Below, piece after piece: positions 28,610 to 36,745 of a DNA stretch of 64,000 nucleotides; the stretch's first letter is position 1, and each line of letters opens with the position of its first letter. Source of the DNA: Helicobacteraceae bacterium (lineage in GTDB: Bacteria > Campylobacterota > Campylobacteria > Campylobacterales > Sulfurimonadaceae); NCBI GenBank assembly GCA_013138865.1, contig WTBY01000018.1:1-64000 (forward strand), in the 5' to 3' direction. The notes beneath the pieces are model-generated. The model ran no database searches, had not been told where the DNA came from, and saw nothing but the letters and a program-made list of their open reading frames with translations. The position numbers and the translations under genes were made by a program.

Positions 28610-29502
28610 TGAACTTAGTAACAGGAGCTACAACAGCACTTATAACGCCTTTTAAAAATGGAAAACTAGACGAGCAAAGTTATGCAGCACTTATAAAAAG
28701 ACAAATAGATAACGGTATAGATGCTATTTGTCCAGTTGGAACAACAGGAGAGAGTGCAACACTTAGCCATGATGAGCACAAAAGATGTATCGAGATCTCT
28801 GTTGAAGTTGCAAAAGGAACAACAGCTAAAGTTTTAGCAGGTGCTGGAAGTAATGCTACTCATGAAGCGATCGACATTGCAAAACATGCACAAAGCTGTG
28901 GAGTTGACGCTATTTTTTCTGTTTCACCTTATTATAATAAACCTTCTCAAGAGGGACTTTACCAACACTACAAAGCGATCGCAGAAGCTGTAAGTGAGCT
29001 CCCATTTATGCTTTACAATGTTCCTGGTCGTACAGGTGTTGACATTCAAGCTGACACTGTGATCAGACTTTTTAATGACGTAAAAAATATTTACGGAATT
29101 AAAGAAGCAACTGGTTCACTAGAGAGAACAGTTGAGTTGCTTTCACGCTGTCCTGAACTTAAAGTTTTTAGTGGTGATGACGCAATTGATTACCCTATTT
29201 TAGCTAATGGTGGAGCTGGTATAACTTCTGTAACAGCTAACCTTTTACCAGATCTTAAAAGTGCTCTAGTTCATAAAGCATTAGATGGTGACTTTGAAGG
29301 TGCAAAGGAGTTAAACAACAAGCTTTACCCTATTAATACTGTTATGTTTTGTGAAGCTAACCCTATACCAGTTAAAGCAGCTATGTATATAGCTGGACTT
29401 ATTGACACTTTAGAGTACCGCCTTCCTCTTTTAGCTCCAAATAGTGCCAACATGAAAGAGATTGAACGTGTTATGAAAAGTTATGAGATCGTAGGACTGT
29501 AA
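28609..29502 (+). CDS. dapA: 4-hydroxy-tetrahydrodipicolinate synthase
   Basis: Condenses pyruvate with aspartate semialdehyde on the way to lysine and diaminopimelate. The 297 residues form a TIM barrel with GTTGESATL, the tyrosine segment SPYYNKPSQEGLY, and the Schiff-base Lys in GIKEATGSLERT. Start overlaps the peptidase stop. Confidence 0.96.
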   Translation: MNLVTGATTALITPFKNGKLDEQSYAALIKRQIDNGIDAICPVGTTGESATLSHDEHKRCIEISVEVAKGTTAKVLAGAGSNATHEAIDIAKHAQSCGVDAIFSVSPYYNKPSQEGLYQHYKAIAEAVSELPFMLYNVPGRTGVDIQADTVIRLFNDVKNIYGIKEATGSLERTVELLSRCPELKVFSGDDAIDYPILANGGAGITSVTANLLPDLKSALVHKALDGDFEGAKELNNKLYPINTVMFCEANPIPVKAAMYIAGLIDTLEYRLPLLAPNSANMKEIERVMKSYEIVGL

Positions 29503-29503
29503 T

Positions 29504-29917
29504 ATTTTTACTCTTATTTTAACTATACACCTTCTTTCAGCCTTTACTTATGGTGGGTTTTTATTTGTTGATGTTCTCTTTCTTTCTAAAATGAAAGAGT
29601 CTTTAGGAAGTGAAAAAGCAGCTGAAGCAAAAGAAGCTATCATGATCCATGTTCGTAAAGTTGTACCAAATGCACTACTTTTAACAGTAGCAACTGGTAT
29701 TTACCTCTTTACTAAATCATTTGGAGAGATCGCACCTGAAGGTCTTAGTTACTTTCAAAAAGTTCTTCTTCTAAAAGCTTTTTTAGGCTTATGGTTGGGT
29801 ATAAGAGGCTTCAACCAAAAGTTTTTTAAAATAAACCCTTTTGTATTTAAATCACATTTATTTCCTTTTAGCTTAGTTGTGGTTATAATAATACTTTCAC
29901 AATTTATGTACCTTTAG
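29504..29917 (+). CDS. CopD/DUF2269-like small integral membrane protein with probable ATT start
   Basis: The frame open from 29495 encodes a full N-terminal helix (FTLILTIHLLSAFTYGGFLF) before its first ATG at 29591, which would leave a protein lacking that helix. No ATG, GTG or TTG occurs upstream; an ATT at 29504, 7 bases after AGGA and 1 base after the dapA stop, is the likely start. This gives about 137 residues with four helices, as in CopD/DUF2269-type proteins that have conserved His near helix 1. Function unknown. Confidence 0.65.
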   Translation: MFTLILTIHLLSAFTYGGFLFVDVLFLSKMKESLGSEKAAEAKEAIMIHVRKVVPNALLLTVATGIYLFTKSFGEIAPEGLSYFQKVLLLKAFLGLWLGIRGFNQKFFKINPFVFKSHLFPFSLVVVIIILSQFMYL

Positions 29918-29925
29918 GAATTAAA

Positions 29926-30312
29926 ATGACAATATTAGTTTTAGATGCAAGTTTAACGGTTAGAAGTATGATAGATGAGCTTCTTTGTGAAATGCAATTT
30001 GATAACTTAAATATAGAACTTTTTGAAAATGGGAATGAAGCATTGGAGTTTGTTCAAACAAATAGTGTTGACTTAGTTTTTTCTGCGATAGAGACAGAAG
30101 GAATGGATGGCATAACTTTTGTTGATCTTATTTTAAGAGATAACCCTAAACTTGTATCTAAACTATTCATAGTTACTTCACAAAATAATACAGAACACTT
30201 TGAAGATATGAAAGATGTTGGTGCAAAACGCTTTATTAAAAAACCTATCAACTCTGAATACTTTAGACACTTTGTTATTCCAGAAATTAACAAAGTATTA
30301 AACAGAAACTAA
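29926..30312 (+). CDS. pseudo-receiver (CheY-like) protein lacking the phospho-acceptor Asp
   Basis: Stand-alone receiver fold of 128 residues. Compared with the usual DxxLLDIxMPxMDG, the line here is VDLVFSAIETEGMDG: the acceptor Asp is replaced by Ala. The acidic pair at the N-terminus is reduced to a single Asp (VLDASL). The conserved Thr (IVTSQ) and Lys (IKKPIN) remain. It probably acts as a fixed-state binding partner rather than a phosphorylated switch. Downstream genes are fabL-like and pgsA. Confidence 0.8.
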   Translation: MTILVLDASLTVRSMIDELLCEMQFDNLNIELFENGNEALEFVQTNSVDLVFSAIETEGMDGITFVDLILRDNPKLVSKLFIVTSQNNTEHFEDMKDVGAKRFIKKPINSEYFRHFVIPEINKVLNRN

Positions 30313-30329
30313 AAAATTAAGGACTAAAT

Positions 30330-31109
30330 TTGCAAGACTTTAAAAATAAAACACTTTTCATAAGTGGTGGAACTCGTGGTATTGGTAAAGAGATCGTTTT
30401 AGACTTTGCTTCTAAGGGAGCTAATGTAGCTTTTACTTATAACTCAAACTCAGATATTGCAGATGAAATTTGTAAAGAAGTTGAGACTAAATATGGCGTT
30501 AAAGCAAAAGCTTATGCACTAAATATTTTAGAGCCTAACGAATACAAAGATATTTTTAAACTATTTGATGAAGACTTTAGTAATGGACTTGATTTCTTTA
30601 TCTCTAACGCTATCATATCTGGTCGCGCAGTTGTTGGTGGATTTGGTCCATTTATGAGACTAAAACCAAAAGGTCTTAACAACATCTATACAGCTACTGT
30701 TGACGCATTTGTTGTTGGTGCTCAAGAAGCAGCAAAAAGAATGGAAGTTAATGGTGGTGGTTCTATCATAACTATGAGCTCAACTGGTAACTTAGTCTAC
30801 ACTCCAAACTATGCAGGACATGGAACTAATAAAGCAGCAGTTGAAGCTATGATGCGTTACGCAGCAGCTGAACTTGGTGAAAAAGGTATTCGTGTAAATG
30901 CAGTTAGTGGAGGTCCGATTGATACTGACGCACTAAAAGCATTCCCTAACTATGAAGAGGTAAAAGGTGAAGTTGTAAGACGCTCTCCACTATCTCGTAT
31001 GGGAGTTCCATCAGACATAACTGGTGCTTGTGCTTTTCTTTGTAGCGATAGTGCTTCATGGTTAACTGGTCAAACTATTGTAATAGATGGTGGAACAACA
31101 TTTCAGTAA
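30330..31109 (+). CDS. fabL: enoyl-ACP reductase, FabL/SDR type
   Basis: Last reduction in fatty acid elongation, NAD(P)H-dependent. The 259 residues are a short-chain dehydrogenase with SGGTRGIGKE near the N-terminus and a Tyr-x6-Lys active site (YAGHGTNK), the spacing of enoyl-ACP reductases rather than Tyr-x3-Lys of ordinary SDRs. VNAVSGGPIDTDALKAFPN closely matches FabL. Start is TTG at 30330. A 10-bp hairpin follows the stop. Confidence 0.82.
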   Translation: MQDFKNKTLFISGGTRGIGKEIVLDFASKGANVAFTYNSNSDIADEICKEVETKYGVKAKAYALNILEPNEYKDIFKLFDEDFSNGLDFFISNAIISGRAVVGGFGPFMRLKPKGLNNIYTATVDAFVVGAQEAAKRMEVNGGGSIITMSSTGNLVYTPNYAGHGTNKAAVEAMMRYAAAELGEKGIRVNAVSGGPIDTDALKAFPNYEEVKGEVVRRSPLSRMGVPSDITGACAFLCSDSASWLTGQTIVIDGGTTFQ

Positions 31110-31126
31110 CTACTTTAGTAGTTACT
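31105..31126 (+). terminator. hairpin after the fabL-like gene
   Basis: AGTAACTACT (31105-31114) pairs perfectly with AGTAGTTACT (31117-31126), starting in the stop codon region. A T-run follows about 10 bases later (ATTTTTTA near 31136). It is a plausible partial terminator before pgsA. Confidence 0.5.
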
Positions 31127-31163
31127 TCTACACTGATTTTTTAATAATACTTATGGACTTTTA

Positions 31164-31715
31164 ATGCTAAATTTACCAAACTCTCTTGCCTTTTCAAGAA
31201 TGTTACTTGCCCCTATTATGTTTTGGGTTATTCTAAACCCTCAATACTTTACAGATAATGGTTTTCATATAACTTGGAACTACTACTTTGCTTCACTTCT
31301 TTTTGTACTTGCTAGTATTACAGACTTTTTTGATGGTTTTATTGCACGTGAACTAAACCAAAAAACACTTCTTGGTGCGATCATTGATCCACTAGCTGAT
31401 AAAATGCTTATTATCGCTGCATTTATGGGTCTTATGATGATAGGTGAAGCTTCAGCTTGGGCTATTTACATAATTATAATTCGTGAGCTTTTTATAACTG
31501 GACTTCGTACTGTTGCAGTTAGTGAGGGGATCGATGTTGCAGCTTCATGGAGTGGCAAAATAAAAACTGTTGCACAAATGTTTGCGATCGGGTTTTTACT
31601 TATGCACTGGGAGTGGGGAACTGAACTTTTATGGCTTAGTGTTGCTCTTACACTCTACTCTGGCTTTGAATATATTTTTGGTTTTGCAAAAGAGTTAAAA
31701 GGTAAAAAAGCATGA
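31164..31715 (+). CDS. pgsA: CDP-diacylglycerol--glycerol-3-phosphate 3-phosphatidyltransferase
   Basis: Makes phosphatidylglycerol phosphate in the inner membrane. The 183 residues have four to five helices and the CDP-alcohol phosphotransferase signature DFFDGFIAR...GAIIDPLADK with its catalytic Asp set. The stop overlaps the rseP start by 4 bases. Confidence 0.95.
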   Translation: MLNLPNSLAFSRMLLAPIMFWVILNPQYFTDNGFHITWNYYFASLLFVLASITDFFDGFIARELNQKTLLGAIIDPLADKMLIIAAFMGLMMIGEASAWAIYIIIIRELFITGLRTVAVSEGIDVAASWSGKIKTVAQMFAIGFLLMHWEWGTELLWLSVALTLYSGFEYIFGFAKELKGKKA

Positions 31716-32764
31716 GTATTTTTATAGCTCTTTTAGTTCTATCTATTTTAGTTTTCTTTCATGAACTAGGTCACTATAGTGCAGCTAAAGCTGTCGGAGT
31801 TCATGTTCAAGTATTTAGTATAGGTTTTGGTAAAAAAATATTCTCTTTCAAATGGCTAAATACAGAGTGGAAGTTTGCGATGATCCCACTAGGTGGCTAT
31901 GTAAAAATGAAAGGTCAAGAAGATCTTGATCCTGCAGCTCGTGACAACTCACAAGATAGCTACAATACTAAAACACCTATACAGAGAATTTTCATACTTT
32001 TAGCTGGTCCAGCCGCTAACTTTGTGCTAGCATTTTTTCTATACCTAGCAATCGGCATTGGTTCTCCTCAAGTTCTCTCTTCTGTGATCGGAGATGTTAA
32101 AGCAGACTCTCCCGCATATATTGCTGGACTTAAAGCAGACGACAGAATCGTTAAAATAGATGACCAACTTATAACTACTTGGAAAGGGATGGCTGAAGTT
32201 ATAAAAAATGCTAAAGGCTCACTAAATGTTATGGTTGAGAGAGGTAATCACTTAGAAGCTTTAGTTTTAACACCACAACTAACTGAGACTGAAAATATAT
32301 ACAAAGAAAAAGTTCAAAGAAAAATGATCGGTATTATGGCTAAAGGCGACTCACATAAATTAGAACTAAGCTTTTTTGATAGTATAGGCTACGCAAGTGA
32401 ACAAACCATAAATGCTTCTAAACTCATCTTTACAGGTTTACAGAAGCTCTTAAGTGGCGCTGTTCCAGCTAAGGAGTTAGGTGGTGTTGTAAGTATAGTA
32501 AAAGTTAGTGCCGATGCAAGTGAAGCTGGTTGGATGAGCCTCTTCTTTTTTGCTGCTCTAATATCTGTAAACTTAGGTGTGCTAAACCTGCTACCTATTC
32601 CTGCACTTGATGGTGGACATATAATGTTCAACCTATATGAACTTATAACAAAACGAATACCAAGTGAAGCCACGATCATAAGACTAACCATTATGGGTTG
32701 GGTCTTACTACTAGGACTTATGTTTTTAGGACTTTATAATGACATTAATAGGTTAATGGGTTAA
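31712..32764 (+). CDS. rseP: site-2 intramembrane zinc protease
   Basis: Cleaves membrane-bound anti-sigma factors or signal peptides within the bilayer. The 350 residues show HELGH in the first helix, a periplasmic PDZ domain (about residues 120-200) and the second active-site motif NLLPIPALDGG in the third helix. Its last codons (INRLMG stop) lie inside the left attachment repeat of the integrated element, and the same seven codons are repeated 20.2 kb away, so the gene was kept intact by the insertion. Confidence 0.95.
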   Translation: MSIFIALLVLSILVFFHELGHYSAAKAVGVHVQVFSIGFGKKIFSFKWLNTEWKFAMIPLGGYVKMKGQEDLDPAARDNSQDSYNTKTPIQRIFILLAGPAANFVLAFFLYLAIGIGSPQVLSSVIGDVKADSPAYIAGLKADDRIVKIDDQLITTWKGMAEVIKNAKGSLNVMVERGNHLEALVLTPQLTETENIYKEKVQRKMIGIMAKGDSHKLELSFFDSIGYASEQTINASKLIFTGLQKLLSGAVPAKELGGVVSIVKVSADASEAGWMSLFFFAALISVNLGVLNLLPIPALDGGHIMFNLYELITKRIPSEATIIRLTIMGWVLLLGLMFLGLYNDINRLMG

Positions 32765-32768
32765 TATA
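32744..32768 (+). repeat. left attachment repeat (attL)
   Basis: Overlaps the rseP stop codon. Matches 52979-53003 in 23 of 25 positions. Confidence 0.8.
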
Positions 32769-32770
32769 AT

Positions 32771-32870
32771 TACAACTAGCTACAACTACTTACAAACACC
32801 CATATATACAGGGGTTTATAAGCTTACTCTTAAATACAACTAGATACAATAAATTACAAATAACTACAAA
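32771..32870 (+). repeat. two helically phased TACAA arrays next to attL
   Basis: TACAA occurs at 32771, 32781 and 32791, then at 32835, 32845, 32855 and 32865: exactly 10 bases apart within each array. The first two copies of the left array share TACAACTA. Such phasing puts all copies on one face of the helix, as expected for cooperative binding of an integrase, excisionase or architectural protein. No gene lies here. Confidence 0.7.
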
Positions 32871-32915
32871 AATCCCTACTTTCTTAACCTTTTTTAGCAA
32901 AAAGTAGGGATTTTT
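32868..32915. terminator. long inverted repeat before the integrase gene
   Basis: AAAAATCCCTACT (32868-32880) and AGTAGGGATTTTT (32903-32915) form a perfect 13-bp stem with 22 bases between and a final T-run; it can end rseP transcription. A related pair (AAATCCCTAC / GTAGGGATTT) is found near the right end at 52882-52925. Confidence 0.65.
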
Positions 32916-32931
32916 AAAAGAGGTTCTATTT

Positions 32932-34200
32932 ATGGGTGTTTCAGAGTATAAACCAGTAAAAATCAAACTCAACAATAGTTTAGCAGGTGGGATGTATATT
33001 CTTTTAACAGAAGATGAAATTAGATATACAAAAGACAACGAAACTAAACCACCTAATAGAATATATAAAATTCAGATAGCTGTAGAAGCTGTATATAAAA
33101 ACAAAAGATGTAGAGGTAAACAGTCATTTCAAATTCCAAAAGGAACCTCTATAGCAAAAGCGGTAAGTTCACTTCTAGGAAAAAGAGAAGAGATGAAAGA
33201 GACCCTTAAAGATAAAGGGACACTAAAAGATGAAAAGAAGGTTTTCAAAAAGATAGATTCTAAAGATAGAAAACTATCATCTATCTATGAAGCTTGGATT
33301 AGCGGAAAAAAAATAAACCAAAGTAAAAATACAATCCGTATATATGAAAGTTGCTATCACACACATCTGATTAAACTTCAAAATAAAATCATCGATGAAA
33401 TAAACGAAGATGATATTCAGAATCTCATAAACTCGATGATTAGTAAAGGAAGGTCTGCTTCAACTATTAATGTAGTAAAAATGGTTATGAAGCCTCTTTT
33501 AGAGATAAATGATGTACATCTAAACTGGAAGAAAATCATTTTACCTAAGAATGATAAGAAAAGAACTTTTAAAGGTAGTGATAAGGAAGCTAAACAAATC
33601 AGTAAAGCTCTTTTGGAATACAAACACCCTATTGCCAGAGGGATATTTGCATTTTTACTTAGTGGAAGAAGAATTGGTGAGACACTACAACTAGAATATA
33701 AACACATCAACTTTAAGAATGGTACTTTTACACTACCAAAAGAGATTACAAAAACTAAGACATCTCCTACTTATGTTCTAACTCCCCTACTCTTAAATGC
33801 TATCAAATCTCAAAAGACTACCAAAGGTAGAGTCTTTGATCTGAAGAGGGATGCTGCAAACTATCATTTTCATAAAGCAATGACTAGTATTAGTGTACAC
33901 AACATGGTTATGCATGACATTCGTTCAATGGTAGCGGTAGTATCCCTTAGAAATGGTGCAGACATTTATTCAGTAAGTAAAATGCTATCTCACAAGCTAT
34001 TAGCTACTACAGAAAAAGCATATCTTGGAGATGGTACGGAGAGAGCTATTGAAGCTCAGAATACATTTAATACTTTACTTGAAAAGCCTGATGAGATTAT
34101 TGATGTAGAGCTTGAAGATGATGAGTTTACTGCTCTTAAAAAGATATATCCTAATGCTAAAGATGAAAAGATATTTGAAATAATTGATATTATGAAATAA
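32932..34200 (+). CDS. int: tyrosine-type site-specific integrase
   Basis: Protein of 422 residues that should integrate and excise the element at rseP. N-terminal arm-binding part (about 1-110), SAM-like core-binding domain (about 125-200, with SKNTIRIYESCYHTHL), and the catalytic domain with Arg in SGRRIGET, HDIR as the HxxR box, His in LSHKLL and the nucleophile Tyr in TEKAYLG. All five active-site positions are present. A second integrase remnant lies directly downstream. Confidence 0.92.
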   Translation: MGVSEYKPVKIKLNNSLAGGMYILLTEDEIRYTKDNETKPPNRIYKIQIAVEAVYKNKRCRGKQSFQIPKGTSIAKAVSSLLGKREEMKETLKDKGTLKDEKKVFKKIDSKDRKLSSIYEAWISGKKINQSKNTIRIYESCYHTHLIKLQNKIIDEINEDDIQNLINSMISKGRSASTINVVKMVMKPLLEINDVHLNWKKIILPKNDKKRTFKGSDKEAKQISKALLEYKHPIARGIFAFLLSGRRIGETLQLEYKHINFKNGTFTLPKEITKTKTSPTYVLTPLLLNAIKSQKTTKGRVFDLKRDAANYHFHKAMTSISVHNMVMHDIRSMVAVVSLRNGADIYSVSKMLSHKLLATTEKAYLGDGTERAIEAQNTFNTLLEKPDEIIDVELEDDEFTALKKIYPNAKDEKIFEIIDIMK

Positions 34201-34262
34201 AATCATCTGAGGTAGTGTTCAAGTCTTATCTTCGGTACCATATTCTTCATAAATTTTTATAG

Positions 34263-34571
34263 TTTATTAAAGAAATTAGGTTGTCCAAAATCAGAATATA
34301 CGATATACGACATATAACTGCTTCTACCTTGCTCCAAAATGCTACTCCAATAGCAGACATATCTGTTATGCTTGGACATCAATCTGTGCAGACTACAGAG
34401 TGAGTATATTCAACGATATCAAAAAAACAAGCTACTAGGGCAGTACAAGCATTAGATGCACTTGTTAAGCCTAAAAATGATGCTGAAACTAACAATAAGT
34501 TGGAAAAACTGCGAATATTATTACCTGAAAAAAATGATGAGCAACTTATGGCATTGCTGGAAGTTTTTTAG
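34263..34571 (+). pseudogene. C-terminal fragment of another tyrosine integrase
   Basis: The frame reads IRIYDIRHITAST, LQNATPIADISVMLGHQSVQTTE, then a TGA stop where the catalytic Tyr segment should continue (VYSTISKKQATRAVQAL, in part) and ends at TAG 34569-34571. The HxxR box has decayed to YDIR. It lacks the N-terminal two thirds. It belongs to a different integrase subgroup than the intact neighbour, so it marks an older insertion at this place. Confidence 0.75.
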
Positions 34572-34613
34572 CTAAATATATTTTGGTTTATTTATTTATT
34601 TTTATTGGGTGTA

Positions 34614-35300
34614 CTACCCAATAGTTGTCATAAGGTTCATACCTTGACCAAAATAAGCTTCACCTTGTTTCTTTTGTATCTTAGCTAGCTTCTCTTTTTC
34701 AGTTAATTCTTCTTTGATTCTTTTTATATATTTGCTTAAAGCTTGAGCATTGCCAATCCCAATATTCTCAATAATCTTCTTCTTGGTTACTCCTAAAGTT
34801 TCATACTTCATTATTTTACTTTTATGTTTATCGAATATTGATTTTACTCGTTTAGCTTTTTTTCTACCACGTGTGGTCTTGTTCTTTATCAGTGTAGCTC
34901 TTGCAGCTTTATTTTTATCTGTTTTATGTATTGCTTCTATATGTAACAAACTATTTAGTATTTTAAATATGTCATCATCTGGTTTAAGAATAAAGTCTTG
35001 TTTATCTAAGTAAAGAGTGGCACGCCTATTTTTAATGTTATCTAGCCTTTTTAATATATGAATACTTGAACTACCTAATGATTTTAAACTATCAACTATA
35101 AATGTGTCTCCTTGAGATAGTTTTTTTATAGTTTTATCAAGCAATGTATTTTGTTTAAATTGACTAAATCTGATCGGACATAAAGTTATGTCATCTTCTA
35201 GTACTTTAATATCCTGAGTACTAGCATGATTAATTAATCTTTTTTTTTCTTCCTCTAAATTCATAGTATCTGGAATTCTTCTATAAATATAATTTTTCAT
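34614..35300 (-). CDS. serine-recombinase-like protein without catalytic residues
   Basis: Protein of about 228 residues; the ATG at 35300 is preferred (GGAGA upstream), a GTG at 35309 is possible. The N-terminal half keeps the resolvase fold pattern: YIYRRIPDTMN in place of YxRVSTxxQ, GDTFIVDSLKSLGSSS in place of GDxLxVxxLDRLGRS, then ILKRL. The nucleophile Ser is replaced by Pro-Asp and both helix-D arginines are gone. GRKKAKRV and a final helix-turn-helix (KKIIENIGIGNAQALSKYIKR) follow. It probably binds DNA without cutting it. Faces a palindrome-rich gap. Confidence 0.65.
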   Translation of the reverse strand: MKNYIYRRIPDTMNLEEEKKRLINHASTQDIKVLEDDITLCPIRFSQFKQNTLLDKTIKKLSQGDTFIVDSLKSLGSSSIHILKRLDNIKNRRATLYLDKQDFILKPDDDIFKILNSLLHIEAIHKTDKNKAARATLIKNKTTRGRKKAKRVKSIFDKHKSKIMKYETLGVTKKKIIENIGIGNAQALSKYIKRIKEELTEKEKLAKIQKKQGEAYFGQGMNLMTTIG

Positions 35301-35322
35301 TATTGGCACTATTCTCCATAAT

Positions 35323-35372
35323 TTAATATATATATTAATATTGTATTATATATATCTTAATATATATATTAA
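35323..35372. promoter_or_regulatory. two identical 16-bp palindromes (TTAA-TATATATA-TTAA)
   Basis: The 16-base palindrome TTAATATATATATTAA occurs at 35323-35338 and 35357-35372, 34 bases apart, directly upstream of the serine-recombinase-like gene. The distance is about three helical turns. Likely operators for a dimeric regulator, possibly that protein itself. Confidence 0.6.
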
Positions 35373-35410
35373 TAATGAATTTAGTATATAATAAATAAAT
35401 AAATAAGTTT

Positions 35411-35440
35411 TATATAAACTAGTTATAACTAGTTTATATA
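35411..35440. repeat. perfect 30-bp palindrome
   Basis: TATATAAACTAGT (35411-35423), TATA, ACTAGTTTATATA (35428-35440): perfectly symmetric over 30 bases with no spacer outside the central TATA. It lies 69 bases before the ATG at 35509, between divergent genes. Candidate operator, resolution site or replication element. Confidence 0.7.
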
Positions 35441-35508
35441 GTGTGATTATGCATTATAAAAGGTAGATTTTGATAGTCTATTGTAATCGAATTATCTATA
35501 GGAATTAT

Positions 35509-36471
35509 ATGGAAGAAAACATTAATGAAACTAGAGACTTATTAATAAAAGAGTGGTTCAATAATCCTTCATCAGAGTTGAATAGAGGAAACACTATTTT
35601 ACTTTTAGAGGATATTTTTGGAACTCTTGAAATCAGTCTAAGAAATTTTCTACCAAAGACAAGTGTTGTTAAACAAGAAGAATACAAAATTTTTGACATG
35701 CGAACAACGATGCGTTATGAAAGCATACAAAATTATCAAAAAGCAATAGTTATTATACCTGCGGACAAAAATAGCGAACAATTTCTTAATATAGATTTCA
35801 ATAAGTTATTGAGATCTAGCATATTACATGTACCAGCTGATCACACAGATTTTTATTCTAATATGGCGCACTATATCAATTCTCATACACCAAACTTAAA
35901 CCCTATAACAATTCCAAATAACGAGAGATACTTACACTTTATAGAAAAAGTTAATTTGCATGCTCTACTAATACAGAACAGAAACTTATTGTGGTTAAAT
36001 GAATATTTGAATTTTATGCACGATAGATTCTACAGACTTTGCAATCAAACAAATTGCATTTCTTTGCTAGTAAAAGGAACAACTTTTAAAGAAACTACAT
36101 ATACAACTGATGTGAAGAATGATATTAATTTGTTTATTACTGCTAATATACTAACTTCTAGGCTTGTTGTTCTTATATACAGAGTAGCTTCTTTAGATCC
36201 TAATGCGAACACAACCAAAATAGGAAGATATTTTCAAAGTAACTCAGGAAGTAAAAGTAAGGTCTTTAGTGCTAAGACCCATAAAGCGTTAGCTTATATC
36301 CCTGATTTGAAAGGCAAAAGTTTTAAAGCTTATGATTTAAATGTCAATGAAGCAGAAATAGCGATTAGACAAGAGATAGCAATGAATCTTCTATCTCTTG
36401 ATATAAACGAACTTGACGCTAAAGTGATTGCCAAAGTTACAGGCTATCCTAAAGGTGGATTAAAAACTTAA
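35509..36471 (+). CDS. unknown protein of the integrative element
   Basis: Protein of 320 residues; ATG at 35509 with AGGAATT upstream is preferred over a TTG at 35470. No membrane segment or known motif is seen. It begins with acidic helices, has a mixed alpha/beta middle and ends with VIAKVTGYPKGGLKT. A helical stretch of the second half (LFITANILTSRLVVLIYRVASLD) is hydrophobic but probably buried. No family recognised. Confidence 0.55.
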   Translation: MEENINETRDLLIKEWFNNPSSELNRGNTILLLEDIFGTLEISLRNFLPKTSVVKQEEYKIFDMRTTMRYESIQNYQKAIVIIPADKNSEQFLNIDFNKLLRSSILHVPADHTDFYSNMAHYINSHTPNLNPITIPNNERYLHFIEKVNLHALLIQNRNLLWLNEYLNFMHDRFYRLCNQTNCISLLVKGTTFKETTYTTDVKNDINLFITANILTSRLVVLIYRVASLDPNANTTKIGRYFQSNSGSKSKVFSAKTHKALAYIPDLKGKSFKAYDLNVNEAEIAIRQEIAMNLLSLDINELDAKVIAKVTGYPKGGLKT

Positions 36472-36745
36472 GCCCACACTAGTAATTCATCAACTCTCCT
36501 CATAATTTATTTTCTAAATTTTTTAACGCTCCATATAAAATGAAATAGAAATAAATTTAGAAAAATTCAACAAACTCAAAACTCCCACTATTCCGGTAAA
36601 AGTTCAACAGTTGATAATAAGGTACTTATAATTATATAAACAATATATATTAAGAGTAATATCTGCAGGTAAGATACATACCCTATATACCCCTGTGTGT
36701 ACCACTAACTTTATTCCTATTATTTAAAGATAAAGGGGGTGTCAA

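Noticed and set aside
29476-29600. Programmed frameshift from dapA into the CopD-like gene
   Set aside because: DapA ends at its normal length, there is no slippery heptamer, and a TAG at 29492-29494 closes the second frame within the end of dapA.
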